NCBI GenBank assembly: GCA_963808455.1
Contig: CAWEHT010000492.1
Span: 1 to 11,757, forward strand
From: CAWEHT01 sp963808455
GTDB lineage: Bacteria > Chloroflexota > Anaerolineae > CG2-30-64-16
Reading direction: 5' to 3'
DNA: 11,757 bases
Shown here: one piece after another, positions 1 to 7,802 of the stretch
How positions within the stretch are numbered: the stretch's first letter is position 1
Layout of the letters: every line of letters begins with the position of its first letter
Position numbers and translations under genes: made by a program
The notes under the pieces: model-generated
What the model was told of the DNA's origin: nothing
Databases searched by the model: none
The model's input: only the letters and a program-made list of their open reading frames with translations

Positions 1-752
1 TCGTCGCCGCAGCGCGTGCTCATCACCAGCCCGTGCAGGGGGGTGAAGCCCATCGAGGTGTCCAGCGAGCGGCCATCGCGGATCGCGGCCACGCTGGAGC
101 CCCCTGTGCCCAGATGGCAGACGACCATGCGCAGGCCCTCTGCGGGCCGGCCCAGGAACCGCGGCACCTGCGCGGCGACATAGGCGTAGGACAGGCCGTG
201 GAAGCCGTATTTGCGGAGGCCATGGCGCCGGACCACGTCGAACGGCAAGGCGTAGGCCGAGGCATAGTCGGGCAGGGTGGCGTGGAAGGCGTTGTCGAAG
301 ACGACGAATTGGGCGACGCCGGGCAATGCCTCCCGGCAGGCGTAAATGGCGTTCAGCGAGTTCGGGTTGTGGATCGGCGCGAGTGGCCGGCACAGCTCGA
401 GCGTGGCCAGGGCTGCCGCGTCGAGCAGCGTGGTGCTCTGGAAATAGCTGCCCGCGGTCAGGAAGCGATGGCCCACCGCGTCCACGGCCAGGCCCTTCGA
501 GGCCAGCTCGGCCAGGACCAGCTCCGTCGCACGGCGATGGTCAGGGATGGCCATGGTCTGCCTGGTCATCGTGCCAGGAGGGGCGCTGCCCGCGCCACCG
601 TGGCGATGTTCGATGAAAGCGGGCTCGCTGCCTTTGACGCCCACGCGGTGCGCCTTGCCGGCGGCCAGCACGCCAAAAGCAGTCCCTTCGCGGTCTTCAT
701 AGAGCTTGTAGCTCAGTGATGAGCTGCCACAATTCAGAACCAGGATGCGCAA
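1..752 (-). CDS. ackA: Acetate-kinase-family protein, N-terminal part, TTG start, truncated by window edge
   Basis: Acetate kinases interconvert acetate + ATP and acetyl phosphate + ADP in the cytoplasm. About 250 residues are visible. The N-terminus (MRILVLNCGSSS) carries the family N7, S10 and S12. Then come GHR (His95-Arg96), APIHNPNSL, FDNAFH with the catalytic-type Asp153, KYGFHGLSY, the phosphate-binding CHLGTGGSS and, at the edge, STRCGD, where the usual form is TRSGD. There is no ATG before the first motif. TTG at 752-750 is the only start that keeps it, and it has a strong ribosome binding site. Several normally constant residues differ: HRFLTAG instead of HRVVHGG, and APIH instead of APLH. 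Both stretches line the acetate pocket in the archaeal enzyme as I recall it, so the substrate may not be acetate. The gene is transcribed away from the glycosidase operon. The family is sure; the exact substrate is not. Confidence 0.88.
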   Translation of the reverse strand, partial: MRILVLNCGSSSLSYKLYEDREGTAFGVLAAGKAHRVGVKGSEPAFIEHRHGGAGSAPPGTMTRQTMAIPDHRRATELVLAELASKGLAVDAVGHRFLTAGSYFQSTTLLDAAALATLELCRPLAPIHNPNSLNAIYACREALPGVAQFVVFDNAFHATLPDYASAYALPFDVVRRHGLRKYGFHGLSYAYVAAQVPRFLGRPAEGLRMVVCHLGTGGSSVAAIRDGRSLDTSMGFTPLHGLVMSTRCGD

Positions 753-756
753 GGCT

Positions 757-765
757 ACCTCCTTT
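757..765 (-). promoter_or_regulatory. Ribosome binding site that fixes the TTG start of the acetate kinase gene
   Basis: Read on the minus strand this is AAAGGAGGT, an almost complete anti-16S match. The GGAGG core lies five bases before TTG (752-750). It decides the start codon, because no in-frame ATG exists upstream of the conserved N-terminal motif. Confidence 0.85.
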
Positions 766-806
766 GCCCGAGGATATCTTAGCACAGCGGCGGATTTCAG
801 GCACGG

Positions 807-837
807 TTGACAGAGCAACCTTTCTCTGTTATATGAT
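807..837 (+). promoter_or_regulatory. Candidate sigma-70 promoter of the GH63/GT4/GpgS/phosphorylase operon, with a dyad in its spacer
   Basis: A perfect -35 box TTGACA lies at 807-812. The -10 is either TATATG at 830-835 (17-base spacer) or TATGAT at 832-837 (19-base spacer). Transcription would begin near 843-845, leaving a leader of about 70 bases before the ATG at 915. An inverted repeat ACAGAG-N8-CTCTGT (810-815 and 824-829) overlaps the -35 and fills the spacer, the position of a repressor operator. Promoter and operator are predicted by eye only. On the opposite strand an extended -10 like TGC-TAAGAT at about 776-784 could serve the acetate kinase gene, but it has no clear -35. Confidence 0.55.
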
Positions 838-902
838 GATTGAGCTTCATGTATCGAGCATCCCAGGACCCTGCTCATAGGACATGCGCCCATCCGCCCC
901 AT

Positions 903-907
903 GGAGG
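903..907 (+). promoter_or_regulatory. Ribosome binding site that fixes the start of the GH63 gene at 915
   Basis: GGAGG is followed by seven bases and then ATG at 915-917. The reading frame is open further upstream, with TTG at 840 and ATG at 849. Neither has such a site, and 840 lies at or before the predicted transcription start, so 915 is preferred. Confidence 0.75.
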
Positions 908-914
908 ACGATCG

Positions 915-2713
915 ATGCCTGCTCTGACCGAGCCTTCATCTCCGTTTTTGCTTCGGCTGCGCGATCGAGTCGATCTGACGCGCATCCCGTTCAGCGATCG
1001 ACTGTCGCGGATGATGCTGTTCCGGCAGGATGATGCGATGTTCATTCGCCTGGCCGAACGCTGGGAGAAGCAAACAACCGAGATGGGCGACTACCGGCAC
1101 CGGCCGCCGTTCCTCAAGAATCTGCGCTTCAGCAGTCCTGACGGCCAGCCACTGCCCTTCACGCTCGTGACCTACCCGCACAAGCTGGTGTTCGATACGC
1201 CGCTGGGCCAGGTGCAGTGCGCTTTCGTGGACGCCGAGGCGCTGTTCTTTTCCTTGCCCTCGCGCCCCATCGGCTGCCAGTTCGACGTGCTGGAGAACGA
1301 CGCCCGGCTCGACCGGCGCGGCGCCACTTTCCATGGGTTCCGCAACACCGCCTGCACCTTCAACGTCCGGCTGCAAGATCAGCGCCTGGCAGGGTTGGAC
1401 GGGGAGCTCTGGCATGCTGAGTTCGTGACGGCGGGCGGCGCGGGCCTGAACGGCGAGAACCCGTGCATGCTCCTCAACATCAGCCCCAGGCTGGGCTATA
1501 ACCGCTGCGTGCCCCCGGCAAGCGAGGTCTTCGCCGCCGCCGAAAAGCGCTGGCACGATTGGTTCGCGGCCGCCCCGCCCGTTCTGGAAGAGCTCGAGTC
1601 GCAGTACTATTATGCCTGGTGGGTCATGCGCACCGGGCTGATCAGCCCACGCTACTACATGACCCGCGAGGGGATGGCGCCGAGCAAGACCTACTACGTC
1701 GGCGTCTGGCAGTGGGACGCCTTTTTTCATGCGCTGGCTTACCGGCATGTGGATGCACGGCTGGCCGAGGATCAGCTGCGCCTGATGTTGGATCACCAGC
1801 GGCCCAACGGCATGATCCCAGATGCCGTTCACGACGAGGGCATCGTGACGCATCTCAAGACGCCGGTGGACGCGGACGTTACCAAGCCGCCGATCATCGC
1901 CTGGGCAGCCCTGAAGCTGTACGAAAAGAGCGGCCACCTCGAATTCCTGGACGAGATCTACGAGCCCATCTGCCGCTGGAACGAATGGTGGTTCAATGAG
2001 AACGACGAGGATGGCGATGGGATCTGCCAGTACAACCACCCGTTCTCGTCCGGCCTCGACGACAGCCCGCTCTGGGATGGCGGCATGCCGGTCGAATCGC
2101 CCGACCTCAGCACGTATCTTTGCCTGCAGATGGAGAGCCTGGCACAGATCGCGCAGTTGATCGGCGAGAAGGGCGACGCAGTGCTGTGGGAGGAACGCGC
2201 CCGATCCCTGGCCCTACGAATGGTAGACCACTTCTGGGACGCGGACTCCGGCCTTTTTTGGGCCGTGCGGGACCACCGGCAGGTCCCCGTCACGACGCCG
2301 TTCAACCTGCTGCCCCTGTGGATCGGCCGCCTGCCGCGCAATATCACCGACCGGCTGGTGGCACACCTCACCAACCCGGACGAGTTCTGGACCAAATACC
2401 CGATCCCGACCGTCTCGCGCGCCGACCCGGCCTATAATCCCGACCAGATGTGGCGCGGGCCGAGCTGGATCAACATCAACTACCTGTTCATCGACGGGCT
2501 CGAACGCTCGGGCTACACGGCGCTGTCGCACGAGCTGCGCAGGCGCACGCTCGACCTGATCATGCAGCACGACGACGTCTACGAGTACTACGATCCCGAA
2601 TCGGGGCGCGGCCGCCGAAGGCCGCCCCGATCTTCGGCTGGAGCTCGGCGCTCTTTATCGATCTGGCCATCCGGGCCAGCGAGGAAGCCAGGGCCGGCGC
2701 GCGCCGGCTCTAG
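915..2713 (+). CDS. GH63-family glycosidase, likely glucosylglycerate or mannosylglycerate hydrolase, with a frameshift near the C-terminus
   Basis: This (alpha/alpha)6-barrel enzyme probably hydrolyses glucosylglycerate or a related alpha-glycoside. Residues 1 to about 220 form an N-terminal part with beta-sandwich character. The barrel follows, with WQWD (265-268), GMIPDAVHDEG, SGLDDSP holding the probable general acid Asp382, WRGPSW (513-518) and YEYYDPESG holding the probable general base Glu557. These match the family pattern of bacterial glucosylglycerate hydrolases (SGMDNSP, WRGPVW, EYYEP). Right after PESG the frame breaks: the expected GRPPKAAPIFGWSSALFIDLA lies two bases out of frame and ends at TAG 2711-2713. 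Deleting one CG from GGGGCGCGGCC (about 2604-2613) restores it. Unrepaired, the frame would read to 2735 with a nonsense Arg/Pro tail. No signal peptide is seen, so it is probably cytoplasmic. First gene of the operon. Family sure; substrate inferred from the neighbours. Confidence 0.85.
2600..2631. repeat. GC-rich inverted repeat at the GH63 frameshift
   Basis: The left arm is 2600-2613 and the right arm is 2620-2631 (GGCCGCCCCGAT), with a six-base loop. The arms pair perfectly except for a two-base CG bulge in the left arm. That dinucleotide is the one whose removal restores the GH63 reading frame. Such a stem could cause a sequencing compression or polymerase slippage. It lies inside coding sequence and has no T-run, so it is not called a terminator. 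Confidence 0.6.
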
Positions 2714-2731
2714 GACCTGTTCGATGGAAAC

Positions 2732-4099
2732 ATGAGAATCGCTGTTTTGCACTACAGCGCGCCACCGGTCGTCGGCGGGGTGGAGCAGACGATCCTTTAT
2801 CACGCCAGATACCTGGCGCGGGCCGGGCACCAGGTGCGCGTGCTGGCGGGGTCCGGCCAGCCGCTGGAGGATACGTTCGAGCTGGCGCTGATCCCGCAAG
2901 CCGGGTCACGCGACGACGAGGTGCTCGCCGTGCAAGGAGAGCTCTCCCGCGGCCAGGCCGGGCCCGAGTTTCTCGCGCTCCGCGACCGCCTGGCTGCAGC
3001 GCTGAGCCGCGAGCTGGCGGCTGCCGACGCCCTGATCGTTCACAACGTCTGCACGCTGCACAAGAACCTGGCCCTGACGGCCGCCTTACATGCGTGCTTT
3101 GCCGCAAGGCAGGGCCCCGATGGGCCCTCGGCAGGGGCGTGCTCGCCCGTGCTGGCCTGGCATCACGACCTGGCATGGACGAACCCGCAATACCAGCCGC
3201 AGCTCCATCCCGGATACCCCTGGGACCTGCTGCGCACGCCCTGGCCCGGCGTGCGCCACGTGACCGTGTCGCGAGCACGCCAGGCCGAGCTGGCCGGCCT
3301 CTACGGCCTGCCGGCCGCCGAGATCAGCGTCATCCCAGGCGGCGTCGATCCGGCCCTCTTCTTCAAGTGGCACCCTTTCACCGAAGCCCTCGTCAACAGG
3401 TACGGGCTGCTCTCCGCCGCCACGATCTTTCTGCTGCCGGCGCGCCTCACCCCGCGCAAGAACGTCGAGCTGGCGCTGCGCATCCTGGCTGCTTATCGCG
3501 AGCAGACCGGGCGCGATGCCCGCCTGATCGTCAGCGGCCCGCCGGGCCCCCACAACCCCGCCAACACAGGCTACCTCGCCTCGTTGCTGGCGCTGAGGCA
3601 GGAGCTCGGACTGGTCGGCTCGGCGCATTTTCTTTTCGAGATCAACCCGGCCGTCCCGGACGCCGTGCTGGCCGACCTCTACTTGCTGGCCGACGCGCTG
3701 TTGTTCCCGAGCGCGCAGGAAGGCTTCGGCATCCCCATATTGGAAGCCGGGCTGGCGCGGCTGCCCGTGTTTTGCAGCGACATCCCGCCGCTGCGCGAGA
3801 CGGGCGACGGCGCGGCGCATTTCTTCGACCCGGGCGGCGACCCCGCCGCGATCGCGGCCGGCGTTGCCTTGACCCTCGACGGCGACCCGGCGTTCTGCCT
3901 GCGACATCGGGTCCTACCCCCGTTTACCTGGTCACAGATCGTCGAGAGAAAACTCCTGCCGCTCCTGTGCCATGCCGCCCCCCCGCAGGCACTCCATCCC
4001 GCCCTTCCTGCGGGGGGCAGACCGGGGAAGCCATGCGCCGATCTGAAGCCTGCCCCCAGCGCGGCGCCCCCGGGCAAAGTCGAGGAGACAAAGTCATGA
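2732..4099 (+). CDS. GT4-family (GT-B fold) glycosyltransferase of the glucosylglycerate operon
   Basis: A 455-residue retaining glycosyltransferase of the GT-B fold. The N-terminal acceptor domain opens with MRIAVLHYSAPPVVGGVEQ, giving the GGVE loop at 15-18. The hinge region carries VSRARQAELAGLYG and VIPGGVDP. The C-terminal nucleotide-sugar domain has PARLTPRKNVELAL (Lys243) and the E-x7-E pair Glu330/Glu338 in EGFGIPILEAG. After the usual end (IVERKLLPLL) there is a Pro/Ala-rich tail of about 45 residues that looks disordered. The start follows the repaired GH63 stop by 18 bases, and its stop overlaps the GpgS start in ATGA (4096-4099), so the two are probably translationally coupled. 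Donor and acceptor cannot be read from the sequence. From context it might extend glucosylglycerate, for example with mannose as in the Petrotoga solute mannosylglucosylglycerate, but that is a guess. Confidence 0.88.
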   Translation: MRIAVLHYSAPPVVGGVEQTILYHARYLARAGHQVRVLAGSGQPLEDTFELALIPQAGSRDDEVLAVQGELSRGQAGPEFLALRDRLAAALSRELAAADALIVHNVCTLHKNLALTAALHACFAARQGPDGPSAGACSPVLAWHHDLAWTNPQYQPQLHPGYPWDLLRTPWPGVRHVTVSRARQAELAGLYGLPAAEISVIPGGVDPALFFKWHPFTEALVNRYGLLSAATIFLLPARLTPRKNVELALRILAAYREQTGRDARLIVSGPPGPHNPANTGYLASLLALRQELGLVGSAHFLFEINPAVPDAVLADLYLLADALLFPSAQEGFGIPILEAGLARLPVFCSDIPPLRETGDGAAHFFDPGGDPAAIAAGVALTLDGDPAFCLRHRVLPPFTWSQIVERKLLPLLCHAAPPQALHPALPAGGRPGKPCADLKPAPSAAPPGKVEETKS

Positions 4100-5955
4100 C
4101 TGCCGGCGATTGCCTGCTGCTACCTGTATGTTGCGCGGATGATGCGGAGCTCCTCTTGCCTGTGGCGGCGGCGCTTGCCGGTGCCTGGCAAATGCGGGTT
4201 TCCCTCCTCGGCATAGTGTGCATTCCCCCGGACGAATCGCTCAGCCGGGGAGCATTGAGGGCGCAGGAGCTGCGCCAGGAGCTGGCCGGGCTGACGGCGA
4301 AGTGGGCGGCGGCCGCCGCGCTGCCGGTCGCCAAGGTGACCCACACGCCCTGGGATGAGATCGCTGCCGCCGCCGCGGAGAGCAACTGCGATCTGCTGAT
4401 CCTGCCGTGGCCGGCGGACGGCCTCATTTTCGGGAAGGCCCTGTCAGAGGTGTTGGACGATCCGCCGTGCGATGTGGCGATCGTCCGCCCGGCCTGCCAG
4501 TCCGAGGAGGGCGCCGGCCGGGTGCGCAGCATCCTGCTGCCGATCCGAGGCGGGCCGCATGCTGCGCTGGCGCTGCGGGTGAGCGAGGCGCTGGCCGAGG
4601 CTTTCGAGGCCGGGATCACCGCCCTGCACGCCGGGCTGCCCATCTATTCGCCCGCAGCCGACGCGCCCTTCGTGGGCTTGCTGCCCGCCCTACAGGGGCT
4701 GCCCTCGATCACGCGCCTGGTGACGCTTCCCAGGGCCGATCCGAAAGCGATCCTGGCCGAGGCACAGCAGCATGACGCCGTCGTCATGGGCGCCACGGCC
4801 CACGCCGGCAGCTACCAGGGGCCCGAGGCGATCGGGCCGTTTACGGCGCGGGTGATCCGGGAAACCAAGGGCACGGTGATCGCCGTCAAGACGCGGCAGG
4901 AGATCGTCTATCCCGACCCGGCGCCCGAGCGCAGCGCCGAGGCGCCGGCCGAGGCAGGCGACACCTCGAACGTCGTCAACAAATGGTTCGCCGAAAACAC
5001 TTTTCACAGCCGCGAATTCCAGGACCTGCAAGCCCTGGTCGAGCTCAAGCGCGCGCAGGGGCTGAGCGTCAGCCTGGGCCTGCCGGCCCTCAACGAAGAG
5101 CGCACCGTGGGCAACGTCATCGCGACGCTCAAGGGCGCGCTGATGGACGAAGTGCCGCTGCTGGATGAGATCGTGCTGATCGATTCCGATTCTACGGATC
5201 GCACCCGCCAGATCGGGCAGGAACTGGGCATCCCCGTCTATGTGCACCAGCAGATCCTGCCGCAGTACGGCGCCTTTGCGGGCAAGGGCGAGGCCCTCTG
5301 GAAGAGCCTTTACGTGCTGAAGGGCGACATCGTCATCTGGGTCGATACCGACATCATGAATATCCACCCGCGCTTTGTCTTCGGGATCCTGGGCCCGCTG
5401 TTGCGCGAGAAACGGGTGCAGTACGTGAAGGGGTTCTACCGCCGCCCGATCCACGTGGGCGACGTGCTCGAGGGCAGCGGCGGCGGCCGCGTCACCGAGC
5501 TGGTGGCCCGGCCGATGCTCAACCTGTTCTACCCGGTGCTCTCAGGGGTCGTGCAGCCTCTCTCCGGGGAGTACGCCGGACGGCGCAGCGCGCTGGAACG
5601 GCTGCCCTTCTTCACCGGTTACGGCGTGGAGACCGGCCTCCTCATCGACGTGCTGAAGGAGTTCGGCCTGCCGGCCATCGCGCAATGCGACCTGGAGGAG
5701 CGCATCCACAAGAATCAGAACCTGGCCGCCCTGGGCAAGATGTCCTTCCAGATCCTGCAGGTCTTCATGCGGCGGCTCAGCGAGGAGCGCGGGGCGCTGC
5801 CGGCCGAAATCAACCGCACCATGAAGCTGGTACAGCACGAGCAGGGCCGCTTCTATCTGGACATGCAGGACATCGAGGAGCAGGAGCGCCCGCCTATGAT
5901 CGATCTGGCGGAGTATCGCGAGGCCCGCGGCCAGGGAATCGGGAATAGGGAGTAG
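4096..5955 (+). CDS. gpgS: Two universal-stress domains fused to glucosyl-3-phosphoglycerate synthase (GT81)
   Basis: A 619-residue cytoplasmic fusion protein. Residues 1 to about 135 form a degenerate Usp domain. About 143-268 form a second Usp domain (RSILLPIRGG, then VVMGATAHAG, GPFTARVI and GTVIAVKTR), near the ATP-binding G-x2-G-x9-G pattern. A Pro/Ala/Glu-rich linker (about 269-295) follows. From about 296 the GpgS part has SLGLPALNEE (326-335), IDSDSTDRT, the metal-binding DTD at 417-419, KGFYRRP, GGGRVTELVARP (462 on), QPLSGEYAG, GYGVETGLLID and HKNQNLAALG. All of these match the actinobacterial enzyme as I know it. It transfers glucose from NDP-glucose to 3-phosphoglycerate, the first step to glucosylglycerate. 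GAGGAG at 4082-4087 precedes ATG 4096, which overlaps the GT4 stop. The frame is open far upstream, but that stretch only overlays the GT4 gene. The C-terminal tail GQGIGNRE is encoded by a G-tract repeat and looks non-native. Confidence 0.93.
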   Translation: MTAGDCLLLPVCCADDAELLLPVAAALAGAWQMRVSLLGIVCIPPDESLSRGALRAQELRQELAGLTAKWAAAAALPVAKVTHTPWDEIAAAAAESNCDLLILPWPADGLIFGKALSEVLDDPPCDVAIVRPACQSEEGAGRVRSILLPIRGGPHAALALRVSEALAEAFEAGITALHAGLPIYSPAADAPFVGLLPALQGLPSITRLVTLPRADPKAILAEAQQHDAVVMGATAHAGSYQGPEAIGPFTARVIRETKGTVIAVKTRQEIVYPDPAPERSAEAPAEAGDTSNVVNKWFAENTFHSREFQDLQALVELKRAQGLSVSLGLPALNEERTVGNVIATLKGALMDEVPLLDEIVLIDSDSTDRTRQIGQELGIPVYVHQQILPQYGAFAGKGEALWKSLYVLKGDIVIWVDTDIMNIHPRFVFGILGPLLREKRVQYVKGFYRRPIHVGDVLEGSGGGRVTELVARPMLNLFYPVLSGVVQPLSGEYAGRRSALERLPFFTGYGVETGLLIDVLKEFGLPAIAQCDLEERIHKNQNLAALGKMSFQILQVFMRRLSEERGALPAEINRTMKLVQHEQGRFYLDMQDIEEQERPPMIDLAEYREARGQGIGNRE

Positions 5956-5962
5956 GGAAGGG
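5934..5962 (+). repeat. Five-tract GGG array (possible G-quadruplex) at the gpgS stop / phosphorylase start
   Basis: GGG tracts start at 5934, 5941, 5948, 5955 and 5960, with spacers AATC, AATA, AGTA and AA. This fits the G3-N(1-7) quadruplex rule on the coding strand. The repeat encodes the last residues of GpgS, contains its TAG stop (5953-5955), and supplies the purine-rich ribosome binding site just before ATG 5968. A folded RNA quadruplex here could limit translation of the phosphorylase. Folding is inferred from pattern only. Confidence 0.6.
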
Positions 5963-5967
5963 AAGCG

Positions 5968-7792
5968 ATGGGCGAGATGGGCGAGGGGCTGCTGCCACAC
6001 CTGCAGGCGTTGTACGGCGAGGCGGTAGGGCGGGCGACCTGCGAGCGCCTGCTGTCGCTGATCCGTGACCACGCGGCGCACGTCTCACCGCACGGGCCGC
6101 AGGGGCTGCAGGAGGAAGGCGCCGCCGGCGCGGGGCGGTTTGGCGCCAGCGAGCGCGATGCCATCCTGATCACGTACCCCGATCAGGTCCAGGAGCCGGG
6201 CAAGCCGCCGCTCCGGGCCCTGGGCGAGTTCTGCGCCGGCCGCGTCGCCGGCCTGGCAAGCGCCATCCACATCCTGCCCTTCTACCCCTCCACTTCCGAC
6301 GATGGTTTCGCCGTGGTGAACTACCGCGAGGTGGACGCGGCATTCGGGGATTGGGGCGACCTGGCCGGCCTGGGGCAGGGCTTCCGCCTGATGTTCGACG
6401 CGGTATTCAACCACGTTTCGGCTCACAGCGCCTGGTTCCAGGGCTTCCTGCGTGACGACCCCACGTATCGCGGCTATTTCATCGTCCCGCCGCCCGGTGC
6501 CGACCTGTCGCGCGTCGTGCGCCCGCGCCCTGCCCCTGCTGACGCCATTCGAGACGCCGGCGGGGCGCAAGGCCGTCTGGACGACGTTCAGCGCCGACCA
6601 GATCGACCTGAACTACCACGACCCCGAAGTGCTGTTGAATATCCTCGACACGCTGCTCTTCTATGTCGCGCGCGGGGCAGAATTCATCCGGCTCGACGCC
6701 ATCGCCTATTTGTGGAAGGAAGCCGGCACGCCCTGCATCCACCTGCCGCAGGTCCACCACGTCGTCAGCCTGTTCCGGGCGGTCCTGGACATGGTGGCCC
6801 CGCACGTGGCGCTCATCACCGAAACGAACGTGCCGCACGCCGACAACGTGGCGTATTTTGGCGATGGCTACCACGAGGCGCAGATGGTCTACAACTTCGC
6901 GCTGCCACCGCTGACGCTGCACACGTTTCAGACCGGGAGCGCGGGCGCGCGCTGGCGCGCTGGGCCGGCGGGCTGTCGGTCCCCTCGCCGCAGGCCAGCT
7001 TCTTCAACTTCCTGGCCTCGCACGATGGGATCGGCCTCAACCCGGCGCGCGGCCTCCTTTCCGATGCCGAGGTCAACGCCCTGGAGGAAAGGACGCGGCA
7101 GCGCGGCGGCCTCGTCTCGTACAAGGACAACCCCGACGGGACGCGGAGCGCCTACGAGCTGAACATCAGCTATTGGGATGCGCTCTGCGATCCGCAAGCA
7201 GACGAGCCTCTTGGCTTGCAGGTAGACCGCTTTATCGGGGCGCAGGCCGTCATGCTGGCGCTGGCCGGCGTCCCGGGCATCTATTTTCACAGCCTGTTCG
7301 GCCTGCGGGGCTGGCCGGAGGGCGTGCGCCAGACGGGGCAGAACCGCACGATCAACCGCCGGAAGTGCCGCCGGGCCGAGCTGGACGAGGAGCTGGCGCA
7401 GGCCGGCTCACGCCCGGCGCGGGTCTACGCGCGCTGATTGGGCGCTGCTGCAGGCCCGCCGCGCGCACGCGGCCTTCCATCCGCAGGGGGCCATGCGAGC
7501 CTGGGAGGGAAACGGTGCGGTCCTGGCGATCGAGCGCCGCCCGCCTGGCGGGGAGGAGCGCGTCATCTGCCTGCAAGAGGTCTCGGGGCATCAGCAAGCG
7601 ATCGGCGAGGCGCTCGTCGAGGCCCTGAAGGACGAGACCGCCCCCGGGCGCGGCGCGGACCAGGACCAGCGGTCGCCGGCGGGGTGGCGCGCGGTGGGGT
7701 GGCGCGACCTGATCACGGGCGCCCGCTTCGACGCGCCGGGCCCCCTGAGCCTGGCCCCCTATCAAACGTTATGGCTGGTCGCCGAGCGCTGA
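5968..7792 (+). CDS. GH13_18 phosphorylase, probable glucosylglycerate phosphorylase, with three frameshifts
   Basis: The sucrose-phosphorylase subfamily GH13_18 includes glucosylglycerate phosphorylase, which converts glucosylglycerate + phosphate to glucose-1-phosphate + glycerate. Visible in order are ILITYPDQ, IHILPFYPSTSDDGF, FDAVFNHVS (region I), TPFETPAG, FSADQIDLNYHDPEVL, FIRLDAIAYLWKE (nucleophile Asp codon 6695-6697), ITETNVPH (acid/base Glu codon 6821-6823), SHDGIG (third Asp codon 7024-7026), AGVPGIYFHSLFG and a C-terminal beta domain ending at TGA 7790-7792. The frame changes near 6515-6525 (VVRPR to LPLLTPFE), near 6935-6950 (HTFQTG to ALARWAGG) and near 7430-7436 (RVYAR to WALLQARRAH). 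Each fits a 1-2 base indel in a GC-rich run. All catalytic residues survive once the frames are joined. It starts 12 bases after gpgS. The subfamily is firm; glucosylglycerate as substrate rests on resemblance to that branch and on the adjacent gpgS. Confidence 0.85.
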
Positions 7793-7802
7793 ACGGCCCG
7801 GC

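Noticed and set aside
33..719. Long open frame on the plus strand over the acetate kinase gene
   Set aside because: Its protein is Arg/Gly/Val-rich with no family character and lies antisense to clear acetate kinase motifs.
936..2039. 367-codon open frame on the minus strand opposite the GH63 gene
   Set aside because: A GC-rich shadow with no ribosome binding site or motif. The plus strand carries catalytic GH63 motifs throughout.
2614..2735. Native C-terminus of the GH63 protein ending at TGA 2733-2735, overlapping the GT4 ATG
   Set aside because: The ATGA overlap is tempting, but the last 40 or so residues in that frame are nonsense, while the conserved APIFGWSSALFIDL end lies in another frame and stops at 2713.
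3094..4095. Upstream extension of the gpgS frame into the GT4 gene
   Set aside because: The extension is Arg/Pro/Gly-rich and antagonistic to the GT4 frame. ATG 4096 has a proper ribosome binding site and the Usp domain starts there.
6452..7162. Separate gene inside the phosphorylase region
   Set aside because: Its first two-thirds are the middle of the GH13_18 enzyme in a shifted frame, not an independent protein.
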